64,000 bases of DNA, taken from contig NZ_CP017111.1 of NCBI RefSeq assembly GCF_001723605.1, positions 1,054,001 through 1,118,000 of the forward strand. The letters run 5' to 3'. The notes beneath the pieces were generated by a model. It was not told the DNA's origin. It ran no database searches and saw nothing but the letters and a program-made list of their open reading frames with translations. This stretch comes from Sulfurospirillum halorespirans DSM 13726. Lineage in GTDB: Bacteria; Campylobacterota; Campylobacteria; Campylobacterales; Sulfurospirillaceae. The translations under genes and the position numbers were made by a program. This document shows, piece after piece, positions 1 through 9,746 of the stretch (position 1 is its first letter; each line of letters begins with the position of its first letter).

Positions 1-968
1 TCTGTCAGTTCAAAGCGAATCTTGGTTGCATCACATTGAAACGATTGCAGTAATTCTTGAACCATAGATATAAAATCGTCTCGTTCAAATTGTTTAATGC
101 TGATGTTAATAGAAAGTTGCCAATGGCGTTTTTGAGGGTCATCTTGCCACGATTTTAATTGCGTAAACGCCTCTTTGAGTATCCACTCCCCTAAGGGAAT
201 AATAGACCCGCTCTTTTCGGCTAAAGGGATGAATTTATCGGGTGTGATCATGCCATGCACGGGGTCAATCCAGCGAATCAGGGCTTCAGCACCTATCTCG
301 TGAACGTCCTGAGTAAGCGGATTGAGCGCCCACTGTTTTTGATAATGAAGCGACATCTGCTGCTGATGAATCGCATGGTGCAAACGCTCTAGCATCACGG
401 CTTCTTCTTCTAGTTTTTGTTGGAGTAGGGGACTGAAAAAATGCAGGGTATTGCGTCCTGATTTTTTTGCTTCGTATAGCGCGCTATCTGCGTATTGCAC
501 CATTTTTTCATGGGAATATTCATGTGCCAAAAAGAGCACAATTCCCATACTGGCTGTAAGCCTGATGGAATGGTGTGCCATCACAAAAGGCTCTTGCAAC
601 GCTTTTAAGATCATGTAAGCGAGCGCTTTCATCCCCTCTTTGGCGTGGTCGTAACATGAAGAAGTTGTACACAGCGTTATGGCGTATTCATCGCCCTGCA
701 AATAGTTTACATGTAAAGGTGAAACGGTGTGGGATAAACGTTGATAGATTTGATGTAAAACTTCATTGCCAAGGGCATGACCTTTGGTGTGATTGAGCGT
801 TTTAAAGTCATCTATATCTAGGAGTAAAAGCGCTCCGTACCGAGAGGTTTTATGGCTTTTAGCGATGATCTTATCGATCTTTTTAGATAACGACACCAAA
901 CGCTTTGAAAAGGGCGTTTGGCGAGAGTACGCTAAAGAGGTAGCATCCTCATGAAAACAGTGTGACAT
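1..968 (-). CDS. GGDEF-EAL domain protein, partial (C-terminus outside window)
   Basis: The minus-strand frame opens with ATG at 968 and stays open to the left edge, so the C-terminus is missing. The product begins MSHCFHEDATSL and has a diguanylate cyclase-like domain at about residues 30-185. Its signature loop reads QGDEY instead of GGDEF, so cyclase activity is doubtful. The EAL domain follows from about residue 200 and contains EALIRW and, near the window edge, FELTE, both typical of an EAL phosphodiesterase core. No membrane segment is visible. The start lies 4 nt after the stop of the upstream chemoreceptor gene, so the two are probably co-transcribed and the chemoreceptor may feed into c-di-GMP turnover. 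Whether the EAL domain is active cannot be decided because the later catalytic motifs lie outside the window. Confidence 0.85.
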   Translation of the reverse strand, partial: MSHCFHEDATSLAYSRQTPFSKRLVSLSKKIDKIIAKSHKTSRYGALLLLDIDDFKTLNHTKGHALGNEVLHQIYQRLSHTVSPLHVNYLQGDEYAITLCTTSSCYDHAKEGMKALAYMILKALQEPFVMAHHSIRLTASMGIVLFLAHEYSHEKMVQYADSALYEAKKSGRNTLHFFSPLLQQKLEEEAVMLERLHHAIHQQQMSLHYQKQWALNPLTQDVHEIGAEALIRWIDPVHGMITPDKFIPLAEKSGSIIPLGEWILKEAFTQLKSWQDDPQKRHWQLSINISIKQFERDDFISMVQELLQSFQCDATKIRFELT

Positions 969-972
969 CGCA

Positions 973-2574
973 TTAAACGGTTTTAAAGATGGCAAGGGTT
1001 GCGCTCAGTCCCTCGGAGAGCCGTGCGAGGTGTTCAGCAGCGGATGCGACCTCTTCGACACTGCGCGCATTGGTATTTGAGAGTTGGCTAATGTTTTGAA
1101 TGCGCTCTATGACCTCTGAGGTTTTGACTCGGCCTGCTTTGGTGTCTTGCGCCGTTTGACTTGCCATCTCTTGAGCTTGGTTCATATTGTCCACCGTTGT
1201 GCGCATTAAGGTTTGGGTGACTTGCGCGCGCTGTCCTAGGTCTTGGATTTGATGCGCACTTGTTTTCATCATCTCTGCGGTGGTGTTGACCGACTGGACG
1301 ATGACCGCAACCGTGGCATTGCTCTCTATAAGGCTTTTTTGCGTCCGCTCTGCCAGTTTACGCACTTCATCCGCAACAACGGCAAACCCTCGTCCATGTT
1401 CCCCCGCGCGTGCTGCTTCAATGGCGGCATTGAGCGCTAAAAGGTTGGTTTGCTCTGCAATATCAGCAATGACGGCTAAGATTTGTTTGACTTGTTCCAC
1501 ATCTTGATCCAGTTGAACCAACCTTGTTGAAAGTTCTGTTTGCTGAATCACCACCTCTTGCAAGTCTGAGGAAACAACCAAAACCTCTTCAGCAGCGCCG
1601 TTTAACTCTGTCGCAACTTGAGAAATAAGAAGACCTGATTGGTTGGAGCTCACTTCGCTTTTATGTAAAATTTCGGCAACGATTTGGGTCGTTTGGGTAG
1701 TCTCTTCAACCTCTTTGGCAGCATTTTCGATGCGAATACCAATTTGCATCGAAGTACTCGATAGCTCTTCAGAAACTGCCGCATTTTCGATGGCTGTCTT
1801 TTTAGCATCATCGAGTGCTTGTGCCAACTGGGCAAGCAGTCCGTTCATCACATGGGTGATTTGCGCGATCTCATCGTGGCTTCCTGTTTGAATGACGTAG
1901 TGCAGATCTTTATGTTCTGAGATGTATTGGCATCCGATGATGGCTTTATGAATGGCATTACGAATGGATTGGTTGATGAATATAAAGATACCAACAGCAA
2001 GGATAAAAATCACCGCTGCAAGCAGTAATCCTGTCATTTTTGCTTTTTCAAGCATCGCAAATTCATGGCTTTCCAGTGTTTCGGTAAGCGTGCTCACCAA
2101 CGATTCAATTTGAAAATAATTTTTGGTGGCTTCTGCGTTTAACTGTGCTAATTTTTGACCATCGCTAGAGTTTTTAAATTCAGGCGAGACAATCGCCTCT
2201 TTGTGGTGTTTGAGTATATCAAAACGTGCAACGCTAGCAGTATGGTACGCCTCAATTTCCCTAAACGCTTGCTCCAACAAGACTCTGCTCTCTTCCGTTT
2301 TTAAAACGGGGCGTAGCTCGGTGATCAGCTTGGAGATGGTTGTGTACGTTGTAAAGTAACTCTCCAAGATGCGCGGATCAAAGAAAAGCTGATAGCCTCT
2401 TGTATGGACACCCAGTTGAGAGCTGAGTGAACGGATGTGACCTGCATTTTTAATTTGATTGGCAGCATTTTTGGCATCATTGGTGTTAATGGTGAGCAGA
2501 TACCCAAGTCCTATAATGGCGAAAAGAAACACACACAATAAGAAGAGTAATTTAGCACGAATGGTCTGTAACAT
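973..2574 (-). CDS. methyl-accepting chemotaxis protein
   Basis: This 533-residue chemoreceptor has an N-terminal membrane segment (about residues 8-28), a helical periplasmic sensor region to about residue 185, a second membrane segment (about 183-203), a HAMP-like linker and a long cytoplasmic coiled coil. The CheA/CheW-binding hairpin tip is unmistakable at about residues 375-415 ([20 protein letters not shown], then [15 protein letters not shown]). The sensor region looks like an all-helical four-helix bundle rather than a Cache fold, and its ligand cannot be predicted. It is the first gene of a likely two-gene unit with the GGDEF-EAL gene that starts 4 nt downstream. The ATG at 2574 is preceded by an AGGATTCTC-like stretch. 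Confidence 0.93.
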   Translation of the reverse strand: MLQTIRAKLLFLLCVFLFAIIGLGYLLTINTNDAKNAANQIKNAGHIRSLSSQLGVHTRGYQLFFDPRILESYFTTYTTISKLITELRPVLKTEESRVLLEQAFREIEAYHTASVARFDILKHHKEAIVSPEFKNSSDGQKLAQLNAEATKNYFQIESLVSTLTETLESHEFAMLEKAKMTGLLLAAVIFILAVGIFIFINQSIRNAIHKAIIGCQYISEHKDLHYVIQTGSHDEIAQITHVMNGLLAQLAQALDDAKKTAIENAAVSEELSSTSMQIGIRIENAAKEVEETTQTTQIVAEILHKSEVSSNQSGLLISQVATELNGAAEEVLVVSSDLQEVVIQQTELSTRLVQLDQDVEQVKQILAVIADIAEQTNLLALNAAIEAARAGEHGRGFAVVADEVRKLAERTQKSLIESNATVAVIVQSVNTTAEMMKTSAHQIQDLGQRAQVTQTLMRTTVDNMNQAQEMASQTAQDTKAGRVKTSEVIERIQNISQLSNTNARSVEEVASAAEHLARLSEGLSATLAIFKTV

Positions 2575-2750
2575 GAGAATCCTTTATTTGAAGCGTAGGC
2601 TGATGGTATTTTTAAATGAAAAGGCTTATTTTAAGGCTGTTGTTAACAGAGTTTCATAATCGAAACATATCGTGAGTATTTTACATGTAAGGTTAGATTT
2701 TGAAGGTCATATCCTTAGGCTTAGAATATGACTTTGATATGACCATGGCA

Positions 2751-2780
2751 TGCTATAATTTAGTCCTTTCCTCCTATAAT
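2751..2780 (+). promoter_or_regulatory. tandem -10 elements upstream of the response regulator
   Basis: An extended -10 box, TGC-TATAAT, lies at 2751-2759 and a second TATAAT at 2775-2780. Both precede the TTG start at 2813. No good -35 box is visible, which is normal for the principal sigma factor promoters of Campylobacterota. The predicted leader is roughly 25-50 nt. Confidence 0.5.
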
Positions 2781-2812
2781 AACTTCACAATATTTGCCTT
2801 TAAGGACTTCAA

Positions 2813-3559
2813 TTGAATAGTAGCCTTTTGGTTTTAAAAAGTAAGTGCATCTTGTTTGCTGAAGATGACACCATCACGCGAACGCAAATTACCAGTACGC
2901 TGAAGCTACTGTTTAAAGCGGTCTATTGTGCAAAAGACGGAGAAGAGGCGTTTAGTGTGTATGAAGATGAACATCCTGATATTATTCTCACCGATATACG
3001 CATGCCTAAAAAAGATGGCATCAAATTAACACGCCAAATTAGACAACTTGATTATGCGATACCTATTATTATCTTGACCAGTTTTGATGATAGAAATTCA
3101 CTCTTAAATGCCGCGAATTTAGCGATTGATGGGTATTTGCTGAAACCCATTGAGTTTCACGCATTGGTTCAAATATTGTCCAAAGCGATTCGTAGAACCC
3201 ATAGCACACCCAATTTAATTACCTTCAATAAAAACTTGGTTTTTAACTACGATACCAAAGAGTTTTACCATTACAATCAGATCAAAACCTTAGGCAATAA
3301 AGAGTTGGAGTTGATTGAGCTTTTGCTCGATAATTGCCATAAAACCATCTCAAAAGAGCTCATTGAAGCGAAATTATGGAATTATGAGATACAGTGTAAT
3401 TCAGCCGTAAAAAATCTTGTGCTTCGCATTCGTAAAAAGCTTGGAGACTCGATTATCTCGTCCATCAGAGGGGTTGGGTATCGTATTAACATTGATGATC
3501 TGTCTTTAAAAAATTGCACAGGAGCTAGGGACATACCGTCACTATTACATTTGGGATAA
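2813..3559 (+). CDS. OmpR/PhoB-family two-component response regulator
   Basis: The 248-residue product has an N-terminal receiver domain (acidic pair in FAEDD, phospho-acceptor Asp in ILTDIRMPKKDG, conserved Lys in LLKP) and a C-terminal winged-helix DNA-binding domain (about 135-232, ending SSIRGVGYRIN). It is complete and all receiver catalytic residues are present. The start is a TTG codon, chosen because AAGGA lies 6 nt upstream and the receiver beta-1 strand begins soon after; no ATG precedes the receiver. The cognate kinase starts 6 nt downstream, so the pair forms an operon. The regulated genes are not evident, though the Lap adhesin operon next door is a reasonable candidate. Confidence 0.93.
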   Translation: MNSSLLVLKSKCILFAEDDTITRTQITSTLKLLFKAVYCAKDGEEAFSVYEDEHPDIILTDIRMPKKDGIKLTRQIRQLDYAIPIIILTSFDDRNSLLNAANLAIDGYLLKPIEFHALVQILSKAIRRTHSTPNLITFNKNLVFNYDTKEFYHYNQIKTLGNKELELIELLLDNCHKTISKELIEAKLWNYEIQCNSAVKNLVLRIRKKLGDSIISSIRGVGYRINIDDLSLKNCTGARDIPSLLHLG

Positions 3560-3565
3560 AATAAA

Positions 3566-5455
3566 ATGAGGTGTTTTATTTTTCTCTTCTTTTTTGCTTC
3601 TTTCTCATGTGCTGTTGACTCCTTGCGCCTTTCGCCTTCGCTTGATTCCTTTATCCTTCTTGATCAAGCCAAAGTGTTCAAAGACAGACACAGTGTAACG
3701 CTTGAGCAAGCCTACGCACTGCTAAAAGAAGGTCGTTTTGAACCTCTCTCTCCTCGCGTTAAAAGTTTTGGGGTCAGTGATGCGACGTATTGGATGGCGT
3801 TGAAGCTTCAAAATACCGCACATGAGAAGCTCTTTTTAGAATTTCAATACGATCAACTGGCTTACGTCGATTGCTATATTTTTCACAAAGATCAGCTTTT
3901 AGATGTAATGCATAATGGCAATGCGGTTGCCTTTAAAAAAAGAGAGGTAGAGCATTTTTTCGTTCGATTTGCGCTGTTACACTCCGATGAGCCGCTAACG
4001 TATCTGTTTAAAATCGTCTCCGATCGTCCTATTTTGATTGCAATGAATATAGGAACAAAATCCGAACTTGATTACGATAAGCTCATGACGATTCTACCAA
4101 CTACGTTTTTTACAGGCTTCTTACTGCTTCTTTTGGTGTTGAATATGATGATTTACGGACTCTTTAAAAGTAGGGAATATCTTTATTATAGTATGTATTT
4201 AGTGAGTTTTTTTGTTTTTATTATGTATATCAATAATTACATCTTTTTTCTAACACAAGAGCATTTAGGAATCAACACCTTCATCAAAGTCGTAAGCGCG
4301 CAAGGATTTCATATTGCACTTTTACTCTTTACGCTTTCATGCTTAGAGATTCACCGTTTTTCACTGTTTTTAGTGCATTTAACCTACTGTCTCTGTGTTT
4401 GTTGCTTTGTTGCTTTTTTATGTTTAAGTCTTCACGGTGCGTATCAAACCATTGCGATTCTAGCAGGGCTGATCGTTCCTTTGTATTGCCTTTTTTTGTC
4501 GTTTTATGCGTGGAGGAAAAAAGTTGAGTATGCGAGATTATACGCTGTAGGGTTGGTGGGTTTTTGCATAGGATCGCTGCTGTTTTGGTTGATGCAATTA
4601 GGTCTTATCGATGTTCTTGATATGGGTAAAAACACCCTTTTAGTGGGAAGTTTATGGGAAATGATTCTTTTTGCAGCGATTTTACTTTTAAAAATCAAAT
4701 CAATCAAAACCCAATACAGCGTGATGAAATTTCATATGGATGAGAATGAACAAGAGCGATTGCATCAGTCCAAATACATCTCAATAGGCAGAAGCATCGG
4801 AAATGTTGCACACCAATGGAAGCAGCCTCTTAACGCGCTTGGCGCCATTTTGACGCACATGAAAGGCACACTGCTTTTGGAGCAGAGAATTCGAAAGAGT
4901 AACTTGGTGAAATCTTTGGATATGAGTTTTGATATTTTAAAGCATCTCTCCGAAACCATTGATACTTTTTACAATTTTCTGTTAAAACCGTATGCGCACA
5001 AAAGTCAGTTCAATGTTATGGAGGAGTTAGAATCGATCCAAAAAATGTTAGCGTTCTCTTTCAAAAATTCTGGCATTACGCTACGGTTTTTTACGAATAC
5101 TAATAGTAGCATTGTTGGAAATCCCAATGAGTTTATACAGGTTGTTTTAAATATCTTGCTCAATGCCCAAGATCAGTTCAATACATGCGATCACTCCAAC
5201 GCGTTGATAGATATTTCTATCAATGAAGTCAACGATACGTGCATCATTACGATCCAAGACAATGCGGGTGGCGTTACAATAGAACCTATTGAGCAGATAT
5301 TTGATTTACATGTAAGCACCAAAAGTGCAGGGGCTGGTATAGGGTTGTTTATCTGTAAAAGTATCATTGAGAAACGTTTTAATGGCACAATCGAAGTTCT
5401 AAATCAACACAATGGAGCCTGTTTTAAGATTTTTATACCTTTAAATGTGGCTTAA
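3566..5455 (+). CDS. sensor histidine kinase with 7TMR-DISM extracellular and membrane domains
   Basis: The 629-residue product starts with a signal peptide (MRCFIFLFFFASFSCA), followed by a 7TMR-DISM extracellular sensory domain (about 25-170), a bundle of about seven membrane segments (about 178-395), a HisKA-like dimerisation helix and a HATPase domain. The phospho-accepting His lies in NVAHQWKQPLNALGA (about residue 415), a form of H-box common in Campylobacterota. ATP-lid motifs are present (NILLNAQD as N-box, DNAGG as G1, GAGIGLFI as G2). The 7TMR-DISM class is often linked to carbohydrate or small-molecule sensing, but the ligand is unknown here. It partners the response regulator 6 nt upstream. 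A copy of the TTACATGTAA palindrome at 5306 is read as LHV in the ATPase domain. Confidence 0.93.
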   Translation: MRCFIFLFFFASFSCAVDSLRLSPSLDSFILLDQAKVFKDRHSVTLEQAYALLKEGRFEPLSPRVKSFGVSDATYWMALKLQNTAHEKLFLEFQYDQLAYVDCYIFHKDQLLDVMHNGNAVAFKKREVEHFFVRFALLHSDEPLTYLFKIVSDRPILIAMNIGTKSELDYDKLMTILPTTFFTGFLLLLLVLNMMIYGLFKSREYLYYSMYLVSFFVFIMYINNYIFFLTQEHLGINTFIKVVSAQGFHIALLLFTLSCLEIHRFSLFLVHLTYCLCVCCFVAFLCLSLHGAYQTIAILAGLIVPLYCLFLSFYAWRKKVEYARLYAVGLVGFCIGSLLFWLMQLGLIDVLDMGKNTLLVGSLWEMILFAAILLLKIKSIKTQYSVMKFHMDENEQERLHQSKYISIGRSIGNVAHQWKQPLNALGAILTHMKGTLLLEQRIRKSNLVKSLDMSFDILKHLSETIDTFYNFLLKPYAHKSQFNVMEELESIQKMLAFSFKNSGITLRFFTNTNSSIVGNPNEFIQVVLNILLNAQDQFNTCDHSNALIDISINEVNDTCIITIQDNAGGVTIEPIEQIFDLHVSTKSAGAGIGLFICKSIIEKRFNGTIEVLNQHNGACFKIFIPLNVA

Positions 5456-5776
5456 AGGGAAGTAGAAAAGACAAAATTAGGTAAGATAGTAACGTTTTTG
5501 TGGGCGACAAAATAGCGAAATAAGACCTAGTTTAAAAAGAGATTTAAATCATCTTTTAATAAAAATAGTGAAGAATATTACAAAAAGATTACAGCATTAT
5601 TTTTATTTGCAAAAGGCTTTAAATAGGGCTTTCGGCAGAGAATTGTCACACATAAATACTTTTAAGACTTATAATCCTCATTTTCTATTGCACTTGGAAA
5701 AATAATATGATACAATTGCTCAATCGATGAATAGGGTTCTGTATTATTTTGGTAAGATCAAACAAAGGGGGAGATT
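5456..5776 (+). promoter_or_regulatory. gene-free region upstream of the Lap adhesin operon, with a candidate -10
   Basis: This is a 321-nt AT-rich stretch without a credible gene on either strand. TATAAT at 5670-5675, preceded by T-rich sequence, is the best promoter candidate for the operon that begins at 5777 and would give a leader of about 95 nt. A strong ribosome-binding site (GGGGGAG, about 5766-5772) precedes the first gene. I see no clear terminator for the kinase gene. Confidence 0.4.
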
Positions 5777-7105
5777 ATGAATCTCACAAAAGTATTATCT
5801 TTGGCAACTATTTGTTTTCCAGTGTTCGCTTTTTCTTTAACATTAGAAGAAGGCGCAACATCTATCCTTTCTTCCAACCCTACGTTTAAAGAGAGTGTTG
5901 AAGTTTATAATGGTGTACTTAAAGAGTACAATATAGCAGAAAATGGCTACCTTCCAACATTGGATTTAGTGGGTTCATACGGGTACCAAGATGTCAAGAC
6001 TCCATCTACCAATCAAGATAGAGTTGATGGTGCCATGAATGAGACCTCTTTGGTGCTAACGGAGAATATCTTCAACGGGTTTTTAACGGAAAATACCATC
6101 AAACAACAAAAAAATAGACTCGATGCGGCTGCATTTGGTGTTGCTGAAAGGGCTGATCGAACCCTTTTAAAATACGTCAATGCGTATATTATGCTTCTGA
6201 AACAAAAAGAACTTCTCGTGTTATCTCAAGAAAATGTCAAAACACATGAAGCCATTTTTAAACAGATTAAAGAGCGTTCAGATTCAGGGTTCGGTAGACT
6301 TTCTGAAACGCAACAAGCAGGGAGTAGGTACACTCTAGCGCAATCAAACATGATTGCACAAGAAAACGACTATAAAGATGCGGTTTCAACGTTTGAAAAA
6401 CTATACGGTCAAAAACTGGATGCTGATGATTTGGCAAAACCTCTGTTTACATCAACACTCCCTGTTAACTTTGATAAAATCAAAGACAAGAGCCTTTCAT
6501 GCAATCCGTCTGTCAGAGTTCAACAAGCCAATGTGCTCTTAGCCGATGCGCTGTATGAAGGTAGTAAAGCCGCTTTTTATCCAAAAATCGACGCTGAACT
6601 TGCAGCGACAAAGGGAAATGATCTTGATGGTATTGATGGAAGAACAGAAAAATATACGGCACTTATAAAACTTCGCTATAATCTTTACAACAAAGGGTCT
6701 GACCTTTTAACCAAAGAGAAATACAGTGTTTTAAAACTTAAAGAGAATGAGACATTGGGAAATATCGAGCGTGAATTGAACGAGAGTATAAAATTCTCTT
6801 GGGAAAATTACCAATCAACCCAACAACGTATCAAGCTTTTAAAAGAGCATACGGATTACAGTAAAAAAACATTGGATTCATATCAACAAGAGTTTTCTAT
6901 TGGTAAACGTGATCTAATTAACTTGCTCGATGCTGAGGGTGAATACTACTCTGCACGACAAGCGTTAGCAACAGCAGAAGCAACGTTACTGTATGCAAAA
7001 TATCGTCTTTTGGATAACATGGGTGTCTTGACAGACTCTTTTGATCCTGATTTTGCGCAAAATTACCATGTTCAAACATGTTCAAGTAAAAGTGTTGAAT
7101 TTTAG
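5777..7105 (+). CDS. TolC-family outer membrane channel of the adhesin type I secretion system (LapE-like)
   Basis: The 442-residue product has a signal peptide (cleavage probably after FPVFAFS) and the repeated long helices of the outer membrane efflux protein family, ending GEYYSARQALATAEATLLYAKYRL. TolC proteins form the outer membrane exit duct for type I secretion. It is the first gene of a contiguous plus-strand set containing LapG, LapD, the ABC transporter and the membrane fusion protein, so its cargo is very probably the giant RTX adhesin at 14003. Size fits the AggA/LapE subgroup. The ATG at 5777 is fixed by GGGGGAG 5-7 nt upstream and by the signal peptide. Confidence 0.9.
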   Translation: MNLTKVLSLATICFPVFAFSLTLEEGATSILSSNPTFKESVEVYNGVLKEYNIAENGYLPTLDLVGSYGYQDVKTPSTNQDRVDGAMNETSLVLTENIFNGFLTENTIKQQKNRLDAAAFGVAERADRTLLKYVNAYIMLLKQKELLVLSQENVKTHEAIFKQIKERSDSGFGRLSETQQAGSRYTLAQSNMIAQENDYKDAVSTFEKLYGQKLDADDLAKPLFTSTLPVNFDKIKDKSLSCNPSVRVQQANVLLADALYEGSKAAFYPKIDAELAATKGNDLDGIDGRTEKYTALIKLRYNLYNKGSDLLTKEKYSVLKLKENETLGNIERELNESIKFSWENYQSTQQRIKLLKEHTDYSKKTLDSYQQEFSIGKRDLINLLDAEGEYYSARQALATAEATLLYAKYRLLDNMGVLTDSFDPDFAQNYHVQTCSSKSVEF

Positions 7106-7144
7106 TTAGTTACTTTAACGTCATGAGGGATTGAGCTGAGAAGA

Positions 7145-7786
7145 ATGCGTAAAAAAATAGTTATTTTCATAACGCTAATAGCTCTAGCTCTTTATGCTGG
7201 GCAAGAGTTTTTTACGCAGGAAATACTCAAAAAAGTTGAAACAAAGTATGGAGGAGCTGCGAAGCGAAGAGTTGAGGTATTAAATACGCTGATGCTCTCG
7301 CTTCAAACCTCTGGGGAATCTGAAAAGCTTGAAAAAGTGAATGCCTTTTTTAATCAGATGCGATTTGCCTCCGATGAAGAGATTTGGCACCAAAAAGATT
7401 ATTGGGCAACGCGTATGGAGTTCATTGGTATGGGTGCTGGAGATTGTGAAGATTTTGTCATTGCAAAATATTTTACATTGAAGCAACTGGGCATTTCCAC
7501 TGACAAGCTTTTTTTTACCTATGTTAAAGCGATTAAGTATCAACAGGCGCATATGGTCTTGACCTATTTTGAGACACCCACTTCTGTTCCTCTTGTTTTA
7601 GATAATATCAATTTTAAAATTTTACCAGCAACATACAGGAACGATCTCGTTCCTGTATACAGCTTTAATGGTGATGCATTGTACCTTGCCAAACAGCAAG
7701 GGCTGGGCCAAGTTGTCCCTTCGGGGATGCAGAAAAATAAAAAATGGTTTGATCTGATAGATAAAATTAGGAGAGAAGAGCAATGA
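7145..7786 (+). CDS. lapG: LapG-type periplasmic cysteine protease (BTLCP family), first copy
   Basis: The 213-residue bacterial transglutaminase-like cysteine proteinase has an N-terminal signal or anchor (residues 4-20). The catalytic triad is visible: Cys101 in GDCED, His136 in AHMVL and Asp153 in VLDN. The acidic residues flanking the Cys match the calcium-binding position known in LapG. In Pseudomonas and Legionella, LapG cuts the N-terminal retention module off a giant RTX adhesin and so releases biofilm cells. The gene overlaps the LapD-like gene by ATGA (7783-7786), indicating translational coupling of protease and its inhibitory receptor. A paralogue lies directly after the adhesin at 23338. 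Confidence 0.93.
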   Translation: MRKKIVIFITLIALALYAGQEFFTQEILKKVETKYGGAAKRRVEVLNTLMLSLQTSGESEKLEKVNAFFNQMRFASDEEIWHQKDYWATRMEFIGMGAGDCEDFVIAKYFTLKQLGISTDKLFFTYVKAIKYQQAHMVLTYFETPTSVPLVLDNINFKILPATYRNDLVPVYSFNGDALYLAKQQGLGQVVPSGMQKNKKWFDLIDKIRREEQ

Positions 7787-9744
7787 CGCTTTTTAAACAG
7801 ATAATTATTGTTTTGTCCATTTTTCAGACAGTGATTTTTGGTGCTGTTATGTGGTTCAATTTTAACAGCTCGAATGAATATGTCAAGCAACAAGCCTACA
7901 CAGATGCCCTTCACACTGCAAATTCACTGGGGTTATCTATTAGTTCTGTCGCAACGGAAGATGACACTTCTATGGCTGAAACAATGATTAATTCTGTCTT
8001 TGACAGTGGGTATTATGAAAAAATCACGCTCGAAGACATGCACAAAGAGGTTCTTGTTGAAAAAGTACAAGAGGTTGTTGTAGCAGATGTGCCTGCGTGG
8101 TTTGTTAAAAATATCAAAGTCGAAACGCCTGTTGCTAGTTCGCAAATTATGTTAGGCTGGACACCGTATGGTGTTATCTCAGTACAGCTCAACAGTGGAC
8201 ATGCTTACCGCCAATTATGGACGATTTTTAAAGAGGTTTTATCTGTTTTTATCGTCGCATCTTTTATCGGCTTCTTTTGTCTGCAACTCATCTTAAGTAT
8301 CATTTTGCAACCCCTCAAACGGGTTAAAGAGCAAGCGGAAGCCATTTTGGAGAGTGATTTTATCATTCAGCATGACATTCCCTTTACCAAAGAGCTCAAA
8401 AACGTTGTGTTTGCGATGAACAGTATGGTGAAAAAAGTGAAAGAGATTTTTGAAAAAGAGGCGGATGCGGTTCGTCGTTACCATGAAATTCTTTACCAAG
8501 ACACGGTCACGAAGATGTACAACCGTCGCTATTTTAACATCAAACTCCAAGAGTACCTCTCCAGCGAAGCTAAAAATGCGCAAGGGGCGTTGATTTTAGT
8601 CTCTTTGAATGATTTTGAACGTCTGAAAGGAAAGTTGGGCTATCAAAAAAGTGAAGCGTTTATCAAAGAAATTGCTTCGTGCATCACAACCGCCATTGAT
8701 AACCAAAAAGAGTATGTCAGTGCAAAACTGAGTGACACGGACTTTGCGATTCTTGCACCCGCCACATCGCAACGCTCTTTTGAGCTTTTATGCGAAGAGA
8801 TCAATGCGATGGTTAAAAGCTTGACTAAAAATTATGACCTCAATGAAAAAGAGCATTTTATCAATATCGGTTATGCCAAATATTTTGCCAAATCTGACTC
8901 CAAAGAGCTCTTTTCCAAAGCCGATTTTGCGCTTACTTCCTCTAAAGCAAAAGGTGCGTTTAGCATTAACAGCTTTGTTGAGCAAACAGGCGATTCTCAG
9001 CTTGTTCTTGGCAAAGAGGCGTGGACACAAGAGCTTAAAAATGCCATGGAGCAAAAACGTTTCAAACTTGCGTATCAAAATGTGGTCTCGATTAATGCCC
9101 TCACCTCTGAGTTTCACAGTGAACTCTTCTTGCGCTTGGAAGATTACAATGGGCATCTGCACAATGCAGGCTATTTTATGCCAATGGTCATGGAGCTTAA
9201 ACTCGGTGCCCAGTTGGATCATTATGTTATCCAACGCATCATTGAAATTTTGGGTGAAAAACACTTTACATGTAAAGCGGTTTGTATCAATCTTGGAAAA
9301 GATATTTTTATGCAAAGTAACGACTGGGCGTGGTTAGAAGATAGTGTTGAAAGCTTTAAAAAACTGAGCATTGAAGGGCTTTATTTCGAGATGCCAAGTT
9401 CACTTGACATGCCGATTGAAATTCTGATCAAATTTTCTAAGTATTTGAGAAGTTTTGGATACGGCTTTGGTATTGATAATTTTGCGATCAACAGCGAGAG
9501 CTTAGCCGCAATTCAGCAGATCAATCCTGATTACATTAAAATACAAGCTTCCTATATGATTGACCTTTTTGGCGACAATGGACTGGATGCTCCAAACCGA
9601 AGCCTTGGAATTATCACCGATAGTATGGAGATCAAGATAATTGCAACCAATGTTGAAAATGGCGCGCAAAAAGAGAAGTTAGAGAAAATGGGCATTAAAT
9701 ACATCCAAGGCAGTTTCATTGCCGAACCTAAGATTATAGGATAA
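7783..9744 (+). CDS. lapD: LapD-like c-di-GMP receptor (LapD_MoxY_N, HAMP, degenerate GGDEF and EAL)
   Basis: The 653-residue inner membrane protein has membrane segments at about residues 5-22 and 150-172 that enclose a periplasmic domain ending in GWTPYGVISVQLNSG, like the LapD/MoxY N-terminal domain. A HAMP linker, GGDEF domain (about 235-400) and EAL domain (about 410-650) follow. The GGDEF signature is replaced by SDTDF and the EAL signature region reads SELFLRLED, so it is probably a receptor rather than an enzyme, as known for LapD. c-di-GMP-bound LapD recruits LapG to its periplasmic domain and protects the adhesin. ATGA overlap with lapG and only 2 nt to the ABC gene place it in the operon. 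A palindrome copy at 9266 is read in the rarer frame as FTCK. Confidence 0.92.
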   Translation: MTLFKQIIIVLSIFQTVIFGAVMWFNFNSSNEYVKQQAYTDALHTANSLGLSISSVATEDDTSMAETMINSVFDSGYYEKITLEDMHKEVLVEKVQEVVVADVPAWFVKNIKVETPVASSQIMLGWTPYGVISVQLNSGHAYRQLWTIFKEVLSVFIVASFIGFFCLQLILSIILQPLKRVKEQAEAILESDFIIQHDIPFTKELKNVVFAMNSMVKKVKEIFEKEADAVRRYHEILYQDTVTKMYNRRYFNIKLQEYLSSEAKNAQGALILVSLNDFERLKGKLGYQKSEAFIKEIASCITTAIDNQKEYVSAKLSDTDFAILAPATSQRSFELLCEEINAMVKSLTKNYDLNEKEHFINIGYAKYFAKSDSKELFSKADFALTSSKAKGAFSINSFVEQTGDSQLVLGKEAWTQELKNAMEQKRFKLAYQNVVSINALTSEFHSELFLRLEDYNGHLHNAGYFMPMVMELKLGAQLDHYVIQRIIEILGEKHFTCKAVCINLGKDIFMQSNDWAWLEDSVESFKKLSIEGLYFEMPSSLDMPIEILIKFSKYLRSFGYGFGIDNFAINSESLAAIQQINPDYIKIQASYMIDLFGDNGLDAPNRSLGIITDSMEIKIIATNVENGAQKEKLEKMGIKYIQGSFIAEPKIIG

Positions 9745-9746
9745 TT

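Noticed and set aside
5456-5776. Sigma-54 promoter before the adhesin operon
   Set aside because: I found no GG-N10-GC pair at a suitable position; a TATAAT element is the better candidate.
8788-9315. Long minus-strand open frame inside lapD
   Set aside because: It is antisense to a well-conserved GGDEF/EAL coding region and shows no family features.
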